In this document: positions 18,685-27,164 of the stretch, piece after piece | How the letters are laid out: each line of letters opens with the position of its first letter | How positions within the stretch are numbered: the stretch's first letter is position 1 | Origin: Streptomyces griseorubiginosus | GTDB taxonomy: Bacteria; Actinomycetota; Actinomycetes; Streptomycetales; Streptomycetaceae | Reading direction: 5' to 3' | NCBI RefSeq assembly: GCF_017614965.1 | Contig: NZ_WVUG01000005.1 | Coordinates: forward strand, 1-64,000 | Length of the DNA stretch: 64,000 bases | Made by a program: the position numbers and the translations under genes | The notes under the pieces: generated by a model | Database searches by the model: none | What the model saw: the letters and a program-made list of their open reading frames with translations, nothing else | Told to the model about the DNA's origin: nothing

Positions 18685-20319
18685 ATGCGCATCCCTGTCC
18701 CGAGACCCCGCAGCCTGGCGGGGCAGCTCTTCGCCATGCAGGCCGTGCTGATAGCGGTCGTCGTGGCCGGATATGCGCTGTTCACGTATGTCAGCGACGA
18801 GCGGCAGGCCGAGCGGGCGGCCGGCCGGCAGGCCATGGCGGTGGCCCGTTCCATCGCCGACGCGCCCTCCGTGCACGCGGCGATCGCCACCCCCAAGCCG
18901 AGCACCGAACTCCAGCCGTACGCGCTGAAGGTGATGCGCGACGCCGACGTGGACTTCGTGACGATCATGGATCCGCGGGGCATCCGCTGGACCCACCCCA
19001 ACAAGAATCTGATCGGCAAGCACTTCGTCGGCAATATCGCCAAGGCCCAGAAGGGCGGCTCGCTCACCGAGAAGTACAAGGGCACCCTCGGTGTGTCGGT
19101 CCGCGCGGTCACCCCGATCAAGGACGCGGACGACAGGGTCATCGGCCTGGTCAGCGCCGGTATCAAGGTCCAGGCGATCAGCAAGCAGGTACGGGGCCAG
19201 GTCTCGGCCCTCCTCGGCGTCGCGGCCGGCGCCCTCGCCCTCGGCGCGATCGGCACCTACGTCGTCAACGCCCGGCTGCGCCGCCACACCCACGGCATGA
19301 ACGCGGCCGAGCTCAGCCGGATGCACGACTACCACGAGGCCGCCCTGCACGCGGTGCGCGAGGGGCTGCTGATGCTGGACGGGCAGTACCGGGTGGCGCT
19401 GATCAACGACGGCGGACGGGAGCTGCTGGGGCTGGAGGGCGAGCGGGGCGTGATCGGGACGTCGGTCGCGGACCTGGGTCTGCCGAGCCCGTTGACGGGG
19501 GCGTTGCTGGCGTCGGAGCCGCGGGTGGACGAGGTGCATCTGACGGCGGACCGGGTACTGGTGGTCAACACCTCCCCGGTGTCCGGCGGTGAGCGCCGCG
19601 GCACCGTGGTCACCCTCCGGGACGTCACCGAACTGCAGTCCCTGATGGGCGAGTTGAACTCCGAGCGTGGTTTCACCCAGGCCCTGCGCTCCCAGGCGCA
19701 CGAGGCCGCGAACCGCCTCCACACGGTGGTCTCCCTGATCGAGCTGGGCCGCGCGGAGGAGGCGGTGGACTTCGCGACGGCGGAACTGGAGCTGGCGCAG
19801 GCGCTCACCGACCAGGTGGTGGCGGCGGTGAGCGAGCCGGTGCTCGCTGCCCTGCTCCTGGGCAAGACGGCGCAGGCGAACGAGCGGGGCGTGGAGCTGG
19901 TGGTGTCGGAGGACAGCCGCCTGGACGACGGTCTGCTGCCGCCGACCCTGCCCGCCCGGGACCTGGTGACCATCCTCGGCAACCTGATCGACAACGCGGT
20001 GGACGCGGCGCAGGGAAGCGTGCGGGCGCGGGTGACGGTGACGGCGTACGCGGAGGGCTCCGAGCTGGTGCTGCGGGTGGCGGACACGGGCGCCGGGGTG
20101 GATCCCGCCCACGCCGACCTGGTCTTCCAGCGCGGCTTCTCCACGAAACCGTCCGGGCCGGGGGGCCGGGGGCTGGGTCTGGCGCTGGTACGGCAGGCCG
20201 TGCAGCGGCAGGGCGGCGAACTGACGGTGACCGAGGCGGACGGCGGGGGCGCGGAGTTCGTGGTGCGGCTGCCGCTGAGGACGACGACGCCCGTCCCGGT
20301 GCCGGGAGGCGAGGCATGA
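18685..20319 (+). CDS. DcuS/CitA-family sensor histidine kinase
   Basis: This 544-residue kinase has TM1 (LFAMQAVLIAVVVAGYALF), a periplasmic PASp/sCache sensor of about 130 residues with the IMDPRGIRWTHPN motif, TM2 (LLGVAAGALALGAIGTYVV), a cytoplasmic PAS domain, the H-box SQAHEAANRLHTV and a HATPase domain (GNLIDNAVDAA, DTGAGVDP, GRGLGLALV). This family senses C4-dicarboxylates or citrate. TTGACG lies at 18660. Its stop overlaps the response-regulator ATG, but that regulator is truncated, so signal output is probably lost. Confidence 0.9.
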   Translation: MRIPVPRPRSLAGQLFAMQAVLIAVVVAGYALFTYVSDERQAERAAGRQAMAVARSIADAPSVHAAIATPKPSTELQPYALKVMRDADVDFVTIMDPRGIRWTHPNKNLIGKHFVGNIAKAQKGGSLTEKYKGTLGVSVRAVTPIKDADDRVIGLVSAGIKVQAISKQVRGQVSALLGVAAGALALGAIGTYVVNARLRRHTHGMNAAELSRMHDYHEAALHAVREGLLMLDGQYRVALINDGGRELLGLEGERGVIGTSVADLGLPSPLTGALLASEPRVDEVHLTADRVLVVNTSPVSGGERRGTVVTLRDVTELQSLMGELNSERGFTQALRSQAHEAANRLHTVVSLIELGRAEEAVDFATAELELAQALTDQVVAAVSEPVLAALLLGKTAQANERGVELVVSEDSRLDDGLLPPTLPARDLVTILGNLIDNAVDAAQGSVRARVTVTAYAEGSELVLRVADTGAGVDPAHADLVFQRGFSTKPSGPGGRGLGLALVRQAVQRQGGELTVTEADGGGAEFVVRLPLRTTTPVPVPGGEA

Positions 20320-20705
20320 CCGACATCCGGGTGCTGGTGGTGGAGGACGATCCGGTCGCGGCGGACGCGCACGTCATGTACGTCGGCCGGGTACCGGGGT
20401 TCGTCGCGGTCGGGAAGGCGCACACGGGCGCGGAGGCCCGCCGGCTGCTGGACCGCACGGCGGTGGACCTGCTCCTGCTGGACCTGCATCTGCCGGACGT
20501 GCACGGGCTGCAGTTCGCCCGCTCGTTGCGGGCGGCGGGGCATCACGCGGACGTGATCGCGGTGACGTCCGCGCGGGATCTGACGGTGGTGCGCGAAGGG
20601 GTGTCGCTGGGGGTCGTGCAGTACGTCCTGAAGCCGTTCACCTTCGCGACGCTCAGGGACCGGCTGGTGCGGTACGCGGAGTTCCGTGGGGCGGCCGGGG
20701 AGGCG
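20316..20705 (+). pseudogene. Response regulator, receiver only, 3'-truncated at a breakpoint
   Basis: The first 130 residues are a good CitB/DcuR-type receiver: acidic VVEDDP, phospho-Asp in LLLLDLHLPD, VTSARD and LKPF lysine, ending RLVRYAEFRGAAGEA. Intact members continue with a linker and HTH to about 220-240 residues. Here the homology stops near 20705, and the frame runs on to 21704 only by reading the antisense strand of an ABC ATPase gene (ORF total 462 residues). The DNA-binding domain is therefore missing. ATG 20316 overlaps the kinase stop. Confidence 0.75.
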
Positions 20706-21689
20706 GACGGCGACGTGCCCGAGGTTCCCGGCGGACGTGTGGAGAAACACGGCGGCGCCGGTGTCCTCGACGGACTCGACCACCAGGTCGAAGGCAGGGC
20801 CCGAGTCGTCCTCGGCCGAGACCACCCGGAACCCCTCGGGCCGGACGCCGAGCACGATCGCGTCCGCCCCCTCGGCCGCGGCCGCCCGCACGGTCGCCCG
20901 GGGCAGCGGTACCTCCAGGCCGTCGAGCCGCACCCCGCCCCCGGACAGCGGCAGCCGGAACAGGTTCATCGCGGGCGAGCCGACGAAACCGCCCACGAAG
21001 GTGTTGGCCGGGCGGGCGAAGACGTCCCGCGGCCTGCCCACCTGCTGCAGCACTCCGTCCCTGAGCACCGCCAGCCGGTCGCCCATGGCCATCGCCTCGA
21101 TCTGGTCGTGGGTGACGTAGAGCGTGGTGATGCCGAGATGGTGCTGCATCCGGACGATCTGGGTGCGGGTCTCCACCCGCAGCCGGGCGTCGAGGTTGGA
21201 CAGCGGCTCGTCCATCAGATACGCCCGCGGGTCCCGTACCAGCGCCCGCCCCGTCGCCACCCGCTGCCGCTCGCCGCCCGACAGGGTCCTCGGCCGGCGC
21301 CCGAGGTAGTCCTCGATGTCGAGTACGGAGGCGGCGAACCGCACCCGCTGCCGGGCGTGCCGTCTCGGCATGCGCGCGATGCGCAGGGCGAAGCCGATGT
21401 TGTCGGCAGCCGACAAATGCGGGTACAGCGCGTAGTTCTGGAACACCATCGCGACGTCCCGCTCCCGGGGTGGAAGATGAGTGACGTCCCGGACGCCGAT
21501 GTGGATGGATCCCGAGTCGACGTCCTCGAGCCCGGCGAGCAGACGCAGACAGGTCGACTTTCCGCACCCGGAGGGTCCGAGCAGCACCATGAACTCGCCG
21601 TCCCCGATCTCGAGGTCGAGCGAGTCGACGGCCGGCCGGCCGCCCGACGGGAAGCGCCGGGTGACCTTGTCGAAGGTGACGGACGCCAT
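20706..21689 (-). pseudogene. MsiK/UgpC-type sugar ABC ATPase, 3'-truncated at a breakpoint
   Basis: About 328 residues are authentic: Walker A GPSGCGKST, Q-loop VFQNYALYPHL, signature LSGGERQRV, Walker B YLMDEPLSNLDA, H-loop YVTHDQIEAM and the start of the TOBE domain. The normal C-terminal TOBE segment of about 40-50 residues is replaced: after VAVRLPGR the frame runs antisense through the response regulator and kinase and stops only at 19329. Such ATPases energise several sugar importers. All nucleotide-binding motifs survive, so a chimaeric but ATP-binding protein cannot be excluded. ATG 21689 follows GAGGGGG. Confidence 0.75.
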
Positions 21690-22063
21690 GACGGCCCCCT
21701 CTGAAGGTCCTGGAACCAAGAGTGGAACGGGCGTTGGCGTTCGGCACGCCCTTGGGCCGAACGAGTGACAGGAAAGAACGGAGCAAACAGGGCGACTTGC
21801 AACGGTAACGCCAAGTTTTCCGGCCCCATAGAGCGGGGGGCCGCTCATTTGGTTAATCTGGAGCCGACGGACAGCATCACCGGGTCCCACCCACACCCAC
21901 GTCCGTCCCGGGGCGGGCCGGCAGACAACGGCCTGTTCTCACACGAGTTACCGGCGCCACCGCGTCCGAACTGCATTCGACTCACACCCGAGCGGGCGTC
22001 AGGAGCCGGACCGTGAAGTGGCCGGCACGCCCCGAGGGTGACCCGACACATAAGGAGTGCGCG
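21690..22063. other. 374-bp divergent intergenic region
   Basis: It separates the MsiK-like gene (minus) from the small ORF at 22064 (plus). An imperfect dyad with arms ACTTG and CAAGT lies at 21795-21816, within a relatively AT-rich stretch. No gene is evident. Confidence 0.5.
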
Positions 22064-22237
22064 GTGACACCGGAGAAGACGAATCGCGAACAGCGCCCCA
22101 AGGAACGCACGGAGCGCGCAGGCCGCCGGCCCGGCGAGCTCGGCAGCCTGGACGTGTGGGCCCGGTCCGCCCCCATCCGCCTGGCGGGCTACGAGGACGA
22201 CCTCGCCGAGCCGCACATCCTGCCCAGCATCGACTGA
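22064..22237 (+). CDS. Small ORF of unknown function, 57 residues
   Basis: GTG 22064 follows a strong AAGGAG (22052-22057) with 6-nt spacing. The N-terminal half is highly charged (TPEKTNREQRPKERTERAGRR). The C-terminal half, ending LAEPHILPSID, is less charged and contains a Trp and a Tyr. It has no Cys, no signal peptide and no membrane helix. I do not recognise the family. A basic leader-like half followed by a distinct C-terminal core is compatible with a modified-peptide precursor, but no maturase is adjacent. A weak stem (22243-22261) follows the stop. Confidence 0.55.
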   Translation: MTPEKTNREQRPKERTERAGRRPGELGSLDVWARSAPIRLAGYEDDLAEPHILPSID

Positions 22238-22296
22238 CGTCGCGCGAGCAGGAACCTCGCGATCGCCGACCGCATGGGCGTGACAGACTCACGCCC

Positions 22297-22779
22297 ATGC
22301 AGATCAGGGAAGCCGCGGCCGGGGACTGGCCGCGCATCTGGCCTTTCTGGCACCGTATCGTCGCCGCCGGCGAGACCTACACCTGGGACCGGGACACCTC
22401 CGAGGAGGTGGCCCGGTCCTTGTGGATGGGGCCGGCCAAGCGTGTGTTCGTCGTCGAGGACGAGACCGGCGCGATCGTCGCCTCGGCCTTCGTCACCCCC
22501 AACTACGGCGGGCCCGCCGCGCGGATCGCCAACGCCGGCTTCATGGTCGACCCCGCCCAAGCGGGCCGCGGCTTCGGCCGCGCCCTCGCCGAGCACGTCC
22601 TGACCGAGGCCCGGGCGGACGGCTATCGCGGCATGGTCTTCAACGCGGTCGTGGAGACCAACCCGGCGGTCAAGCTGTGGCTGTCCCTCGGCTTCACGAT
22701 CCTGGGCACCGTACCGGAGGCCTTCGACCACCCGAGCCACGGCCGGGTGGGCCTGCACATCATGTACCGGGCGCTGTAG
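22297..22779 (+). CDS. GNAT-family N-acetyltransferase
   Basis: This 160-residue single GNAT domain has a central NAGFMVDPAQAGRGFGRALAEHVL segment, which contains the acetyl-CoA-binding QAGRGFG (Q/RxxGxG/A) motif, and the NPAVKLWLSLGFTILGTVPEAF C-terminal strand typical of phosphinothricin/toxin acetyltransferase-like members. The substrate is unknown. It converges with the LysE gene, with 14 bp between stops. Confidence 0.86.
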   Translation: MQIREAAAGDWPRIWPFWHRIVAAGETYTWDRDTSEEVARSLWMGPAKRVFVVEDETGAIVASAFVTPNYGGPAARIANAGFMVDPAQAGRGFGRALAEHVLTEARADGYRGMVFNAVVETNPAVKLWLSLGFTILGTVPEAFDHPSHGRVGLHIMYRAL

Positions 22780-22793
22780 AGCTCCGTGCGCGG

Positions 22794-23435
22794 CTAGTCC
22801 TTGCGGCCCGTCACCGCCACGGTCACTCCCAGACCGATCATCGTCAGGCCGCCCACCCCGCCGACCAGGGAGAGGCGACGCGGGGAGCGGGCGAACCAGT
22901 CGCGCGCGGTGGCGGCCACCAGCCCCCAGACGCTGTCGGACGCGAGCGCGATGGCGTTGAAGACCAGGCCGAGCAGCAGCATCTGCGGGGTGACGTGCCC
23001 GCGGTCGCGCTCGACGAACTGGGGAAGTACGGCGGCGAAGAACACGATGGTCTTGGGGTTGGTCACACCGACCACGAACCCCTCCCAGAAGGTGCGCAGT
23101 CCGCTGTGGGTCACCGCCTCCGCGCCCGTGAACGCGGCCCGCAGCGAACCGCGGGCACGCCACGCCTTCACGCCGAGGTACACCAGATAAGCGGCACCGG
23201 CCAGCTTGAGCACCGTGAAGACGAGCACCGAGCGCTCCACCACGGACCCGATCCCGACCGCCACGGCCACGACCAGCAGATACGCGCCGAGCGTGTTGCC
23301 CGCGACGGTGGTCAGCGCCGCCCGGCGCCCCTGCGCGAGCGCCCGCCCGATCACGAACAGCACGCTCGGACCGGGGATCACGATCAGCAGGAAGGACAGC
23401 GCCGCGAAGGCGAGCAGACGGTCGGTGGACATCAT
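22794..23435 (-). CDS. LysE/RhtB-family amino-acid exporter
   Basis: This 213-residue membrane protein has about six helices and the family N-terminus LLIVIPGPSVLFVIGRALAQGRRAALTTVAGNTLG, then the conserved NPKTIVFFAAVLPQFV. The family exports lysine, threonine, homoserine or similar small molecules; the exact substrate cannot be told. The start is one of two adjacent ATGs (23435, 23432), neither with a strong ribosome site. Confidence 0.86.
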   Translation of the reverse strand: MMSTDRLLAFAALSFLLIVIPGPSVLFVIGRALAQGRRAALTTVAGNTLGAYLLVVAVAVGIGSVVERSVLVFTVLKLAGAAYLVYLGVKAWRARGSLRAAFTGAEAVTHSGLRTFWEGFVVGVTNPKTIVFFAAVLPQFVERDRGHVTPQMLLLGLVFNAIALASDSVWGLVAATARDWFARSPRRLSLVGGVGGLTMIGLGVTVAVTGRKD

Positions 23436-23496
23436 GCGGCCATGGAAGCAGCGCGGGCACCCCGCTTTCCAGTGGGTTTTCGCCGCGGATCGCACC

Positions 23497-24483
23497 CTAG
23501 TCGGCGCTCGCGTGCCGGTGGAGGCGGTCGGCCAGCGCCTGCACGAGTGTGCGCAGTTCCGTGGGGCGCTCGATGACGAACGGGCGGTCCAGGGCGGCCA
23601 GGACCGGGGGGATCCACTCCAGGCGTTCGGCCCGGATCCGCACGCGGACCCAGCCCGCGTGATCGACGTCGGTGTCGGGGAGCGGGGACACCCTGGCGAG
23701 GTGGGCGGGGAGGTGGTCGCGGATGTGCCCGACGTCGGCGTGGACGCGCAGGGACACGTCGTGCGTCCACGGCGTCCGCGCGAGACCGTCCTGCACGGCG
23801 GCCACCGGATCGAACGCCTGCGGGACGTCGAAGGATCCGGGCCGGACGGTCATGGCGGCGATGCGGTCCAGCCGGAAGGTACGGGTCTCCCCGTCGCCGG
23901 CACCCGGGTCGGCGGCGGTCAGGTACCAGCGCCCGGAGTGGGCCACGAGACCGTAGGGCAACACGGTCCGGTCGCTCTCGCGGCCCTGCCGGTCGGTGTA
24001 GGTGATCTCCACCGGGTGCCGGTGCAGCGCCGCCTCGGCGAGTCCGAGCAGGACGTCCGTCCCGCGGCCGGTGCCGGAGCGGGCCGGCGCGGTGAAGTCG
24101 GCCGTGTCCAGCAGCGCCGACAGGCGTCGGCCGAGAGGCTTCGGCAGGACGCGCCGCAGTTTCGCCGCCGCGCTCTCACCGGCCGCGGCGGACGCGGGGA
24201 CCAGCCCGGTGCGCCGGGCGGCCAGCAGGCCGAGGAGCACGGCCAGCGCCTCCTCGTCGGTGAGCATCAGCGGCGGCATGCGGTGGCCGGGGGCGAGCCG
24301 GTAGCCGCCGTAGCGGCCGCGCACCGACTCGACCGGCACGCCGAGTTCCAGCAGGTGGCCGGCGTAGCGGCGGACAGTGCGTTCGTCGACGCCGAGGCGG
24401 GCGGCCAGGTCGGGGACGGTGCGGGTGCCGCCTCCCTGAAGGATCTCCAGCAGGGCGAGCACCCGGGCGGTCGATGTGGTCAC
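23497..24483 (-). CDS. WYL-domain transcriptional regulator
   Basis: This 328-residue protein has an N-terminal winged HTH (VLALLEILQGGGTRTVPDLAARLGVDERTVRRYAGHLLELGVPVESVRGRYGGYRL), a middle helical region and a WYL domain (GLVAHSGRWYLTAADP, FRLDRIAAM) with a C-terminal extension. WYL proteins sense ligands or nucleic acids. It is divergent from a VOC protein gene at 24582, about 100 bp apart, the common arrangement for regulator and target. The start is GTG 24483. Confidence 0.88.
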   Translation of the reverse strand: MTTSTARVLALLEILQGGGTRTVPDLAARLGVDERTVRRYAGHLLELGVPVESVRGRYGGYRLAPGHRMPPLMLTDEEALAVLLGLLAARRTGLVPASAAAGESAAAKLRRVLPKPLGRRLSALLDTADFTAPARSGTGRGTDVLLGLAEAALHRHPVEITYTDRQGRESDRTVLPYGLVAHSGRWYLTAADPGAGDGETRTFRLDRIAAMTVRPGSFDVPQAFDPVAAVQDGLARTPWTHDVSLRVHADVGHIRDHLPAHLARVSPLPDTDVDHAGWVRVRIRAERLEWIPPVLAALDRPFVIERPTELRTLVQALADRLHRHASAD

Positions 24484-24581
24484 TCGGCAAGTCTGCCTCG
24501 TATACCGGGCGGAACCTGTCCGGTATTGGTCCTAGCGTTCGGGACGTTCCTTCATCCGACACCCTTCTGACAGGAGCCCTC

Positions 24582-24983
24582 ATGAACTTCGTCTCGATCC
24601 GCGTGATCACCCATGACGTCGCCCGCCTCGTCGCCTTCTACGAGCAGGTCACCGCCGTCCCGGCGACCTGGTCGACCCCGGACTTCGCCGAACTCGTCAC
24701 GCCGTGCTGCACCTTGGCCGTCGCGAGCGAGCGCACCGTGGCCCTCTTCGGCGCCGGCTCCGCCCGCCCGGCCGCCAACCACACGGTGATCACCGAGTTC
24801 CGGGTCGCCGACGTCGACGCGGAACACCGCCGACTGGAGTCACTGGGCGTCGAGTTCGTCCAGAAGCCCACGACGATGCCCTGGGGCAACCGCTCCCTCC
24901 TCTTCCGCGACCCCGACGGCAACCTGATCAACTTCTTCACCCCGGTGACGCCCGAGGCGGTACGGTGGCAGGAGCGGCCCTGA
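24582..24983 (+). CDS. VOC-family (glyoxalase/bleomycin-resistance fold) protein
   Basis: This 133-residue single VOC domain has the beta-alpha-beta repeat MNFVSIRVITHDVARLVAFYEQV and the second half FVQKPTTMPWGNRSLLFRDPDGNLINFFTPV. The RDPDGN motif and the metal-ligand-like Glu/His positions are family-typical. The substrate is unknown. AGGAG precedes ATG 24582. It is divergent from the WYL regulator and probably regulated by it. Confidence 0.87.
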   Translation: MNFVSIRVITHDVARLVAFYEQVTAVPATWSTPDFAELVTPCCTLAVASERTVALFGAGSARPAANHTVITEFRVADVDAEHRRLESLGVEFVQKPTTMPWGNRSLLFRDPDGNLINFFTPVTPEAVRWQERP

Positions 24984-25012
24984 GCAGTAGCAGCCGTGGC
25001 CGCGGGTACGCC

Positions 25013-25549
25013 TCAACGGGAGCCGAGAGTGATCCAGTAGCGGCGCTTGAGCCCGGCCTCCGTGCTGCGCACGTCCTCCAGGACCCCACCGTTGCTCTCG
25101 ATGGTGCGCGCCGAACCGACGTTGCCGTCGTCGCAGGTGAGCAGGACCCGGTCCAGACCGAGCGCCGGTGCCTTGAGGAGAACGGTTCCCAGTGCCCACG
25201 TGGCCAGTCCGCGCCTTCTGGCGGAGGGCCGGACGCTGTAGCCGATGTGTCCGCCGCCCTCCAGCAGGAAGGCGTTGAGATAGTGACGGAGGTCGATGGC
25301 CCCGAGGTACACCCCGCCGTCGGCGATCCACCAGTGGCTGGCGTGCACGCGCCCTTCCCCGACCGGCAGCGAGCGGTCCGACTGCTGCCGCAGCCGCTCG
25401 ACCCAGGAGGCGAACCCCTCGGGGCTGTCGAGGTCGTCGTCGCCCACCAGGCGGAAGCCGGCCCCGTCCTGGTGAGCGCCGGGCCACTCGTCACGGGCCT
25501 CGATCCACGAGGAGTGCAACCGGGCGGTGGGAGCGATCAGTTCGGCCAT
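25013..25549 (-). CDS. GNAT-family acetyltransferase
   Basis: This 178-residue protein has the GNAT acetyl-CoA motif region GGHIGYSVRPSARRRGLATWALGTVLLKAPALGLDRVLLTCDDGNVGSARTIESNGGVLE. The pattern resembles predicted acetyltransferases of the YhfO or RimI-like class. The start is placed at ATG 25549 (MAELIAPT); the longer frame overlaps the amidase antisense region. No clear ribosome site was found. Confidence 0.82.
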   Translation of the reverse strand: MAELIAPTARLHSSWIEARDEWPGAHQDGAGFRLVGDDDLDSPEGFASWVERLRQQSDRSLPVGEGRVHASHWWIADGGVYLGAIDLRHYLNAFLLEGGGHIGYSVRPSARRRGLATWALGTVLLKAPALGLDRVLLTCDDGNVGSARTIESNGGVLEDVRSTEAGLKRRYWITLGSR

Positions 25550-25572
25550 GCGAGGGACCGTAACACCCCCCC

Positions 25573-26916
25573 TCAGTCCAGGGGTGCCGTCCGCTGCCAC
25601 GGATGCAGCTTCTCCAGCTGTTCCGCCAGTTCCAGCAGGGTCGCCTCCGAGCCGGGGCGGCCCACGAGCTGGACGGCGGTGGGGGCGCCGGAGGGCAGAG
25701 TGCCGAAGGGAACGGACATCGCCGGCCAGCCGGTGAGGTTCCACGGGGGCGTCAGGGGCGAGTAGGTGGTGTTGGCGAGGATGTTGGCGAGCCAGCCCCG
25801 CTCGTGCCAGGCCACCGCCTTGGGGGAGCGGCGGGCGAGCGCGGGGGTCAGCAGGACGTCGTACTCCTCGAAGAACGGCTCCATACGGCGGCGCAGACGA
25901 TCCCGGCTCTCACCGCCCCGGACGGAGCTCAGGAAACGGCGGCCGACGGCCGCGTGCACCCGGGTGCGCCGGGTCAGCAGACGCCGGTCGAGGCCCTGGG
26001 CGTCCACCGCCGTACCCGCCGTCCAGTGCGCGAGGGAGGTCGTGCTCAGGGAGGCGGGGTAGGGCGGGTCGGCGCGCCGCACCTGGTGACCGGCCTTGAT
26101 CAGGATCCCGGCGGCGTCCCGGGCGGCGGTGGCGTACGGCCGGCTGACGGTGACGCCGACCAGGGGACTGCGCAGCGACACGGCGACCCTGCGCATGCCC
26201 GGTTCGGACGGCCGCAGCGCGTCCGGGTCCGCCAGGACCGACAGCATCAGGCGCGCGTCCTCGACCGTCGTGGCGAGCGGGCCGTTCTCCGACATGCCGA
26301 ACCAGTCGCCGTCACCGATGCCCGCGGGCACCACGCCGTAACCCGGCTTGATGGTGACCAGGCCGCAGTTGGCGGCCGGGATGCGCAGGGAGCCCATGCC
26401 GTCGTTGCCGAGGGCGATCGGCGTGAAGCCGGCGGCCACCGCCGCGCCGCTGCCGCCGGAGGAGCCGCCCGCCGTGCGGGTCAGGTCCCAGGGGTTGCGG
26501 GCGGTGCCGTGCACGCCCTCGGTGGTGCCGAAGACGCACAGCTCGGGCACGTTCGTCAGCCCCACCACCACCGCGCCCGCCGCGCGCAGCCGGGCCACCG
26601 TCACATGGTCCTCGGCGGCCGGGGTGTCCGGGGTGGCGGCGGAGCCCACGCGGTTGGACTCGCCCCGCACGGCGAGGTTGTCCTTGACCGCCACCGGCAC
26701 ACCGGCCAGCGGCAGTTCGGCCAGATCACCGCGCGAGCCCACCTCGTCGGCCTCGGCGAGCGCCGCCTCGGCCCGTACGACCCGGAACGCGCCGACGCGT
26801 CCGTCGAGCCGCTCGGTCCGTTCGAGGTGCTCGGCCACCACCTCGCGCGGAGTGGCCCGCTTCTCGCGTACGGCGGCGGCGATCTCGGTGGCGGTCCGGC
26901 CGACCCAGCTGGTCAC
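25573..26916 (-). CDS. Amidase-signature family hydrolase
   Basis: This 447-residue protein has the amidase-signature Ser-cisSer-Lys triad: Lys in GVPVAVKDNLAV, cis-Ser in TRTAGGSSGGSGAAVAAG and the nucleophile in LGNDGMGSLRIPA. The usual GTDxGGS reads GNDGMGS here, but the Ser is kept. Substrates may be aliphatic or aryl amides. GatA is unlikely because no gatB or gatC is nearby. GTG 26916 follows GAGGAG. Confidence 0.87.
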   Translation of the reverse strand: MTSWVGRTATEIAAAVREKRATPREVVAEHLERTERLDGRVGAFRVVRAEAALAEADEVGSRGDLAELPLAGVPVAVKDNLAVRGESNRVGSAATPDTPAAEDHVTVARLRAAGAVVVGLTNVPELCVFGTTEGVHGTARNPWDLTRTAGGSSGGSGAAVAAGFTPIALGNDGMGSLRIPAANCGLVTIKPGYGVVPAGIGDGDWFGMSENGPLATTVEDARLMLSVLADPDALRPSEPGMRRVAVSLRSPLVGVTVSRPYATAARDAAGILIKAGHQVRRADPPYPASLSTTSLAHWTAGTAVDAQGLDRRLLTRRTRVHAAVGRRFLSSVRGGESRDRLRRRMEPFFEEYDVLLTPALARRSPKAVAWHERGWLANILANTTYSPLTPPWNLTGWPAMSVPFGTLPSGAPTAVQLVGRPGSEATLLELAEQLEKLHPWQRTAPLD

Positions 26917-27108
26917 GGGGGCTCCTCGGGAGTGCGGTGCGTGGGCTACTCGTGAGTACGGAGTGCACTCTGCCCCGCCGCGCGCCCGGCGTCGAGAGCA
27001 CCGGCGCTTGGACATTCGGACCGCTGTTGTTGGACTTTTCACCGGCCGCCGGTCACTGACCCGCAGGTCATCGGATCAATGGGGCAACTGCCGTGTGTGG
27101 AGGTGTCA

Positions 27109-27137
27109 TTGACAGGCTCCTGAGGCCGCCCAATGAT
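27109..27137 (+). promoter_or_regulatory. Promoter of the fucosidase/hexosaminidase locus
   Basis: TTGACA (27109-27114), a 17-bp spacer and AATGAT (27132-27137) form a good sigma-70 type promoter 28 bp before the first ATG. Perfect inverted octamers CATCGGAT (27069-27076) and ATCCGATG (27143-27150) flank it and may be operator halves. The rest of 26917-27108 shows no gene. Confidence 0.55.
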
Positions 27138-27164
27138 CAGACATCCGATGAATTGGAGCCGCTC

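Noticed and set aside
19329-20705. C-terminal 460 residues of the ATPase frame as a novel domain
   Set aside because: They are the antisense translation of the response regulator and kinase, not an independent domain.
25573-26916. GatA subunit of the amidotransferase complex
   Set aside because: No gatB or gatC neighbours, and the GNDGMGS nucleophile loop differs from GatA.
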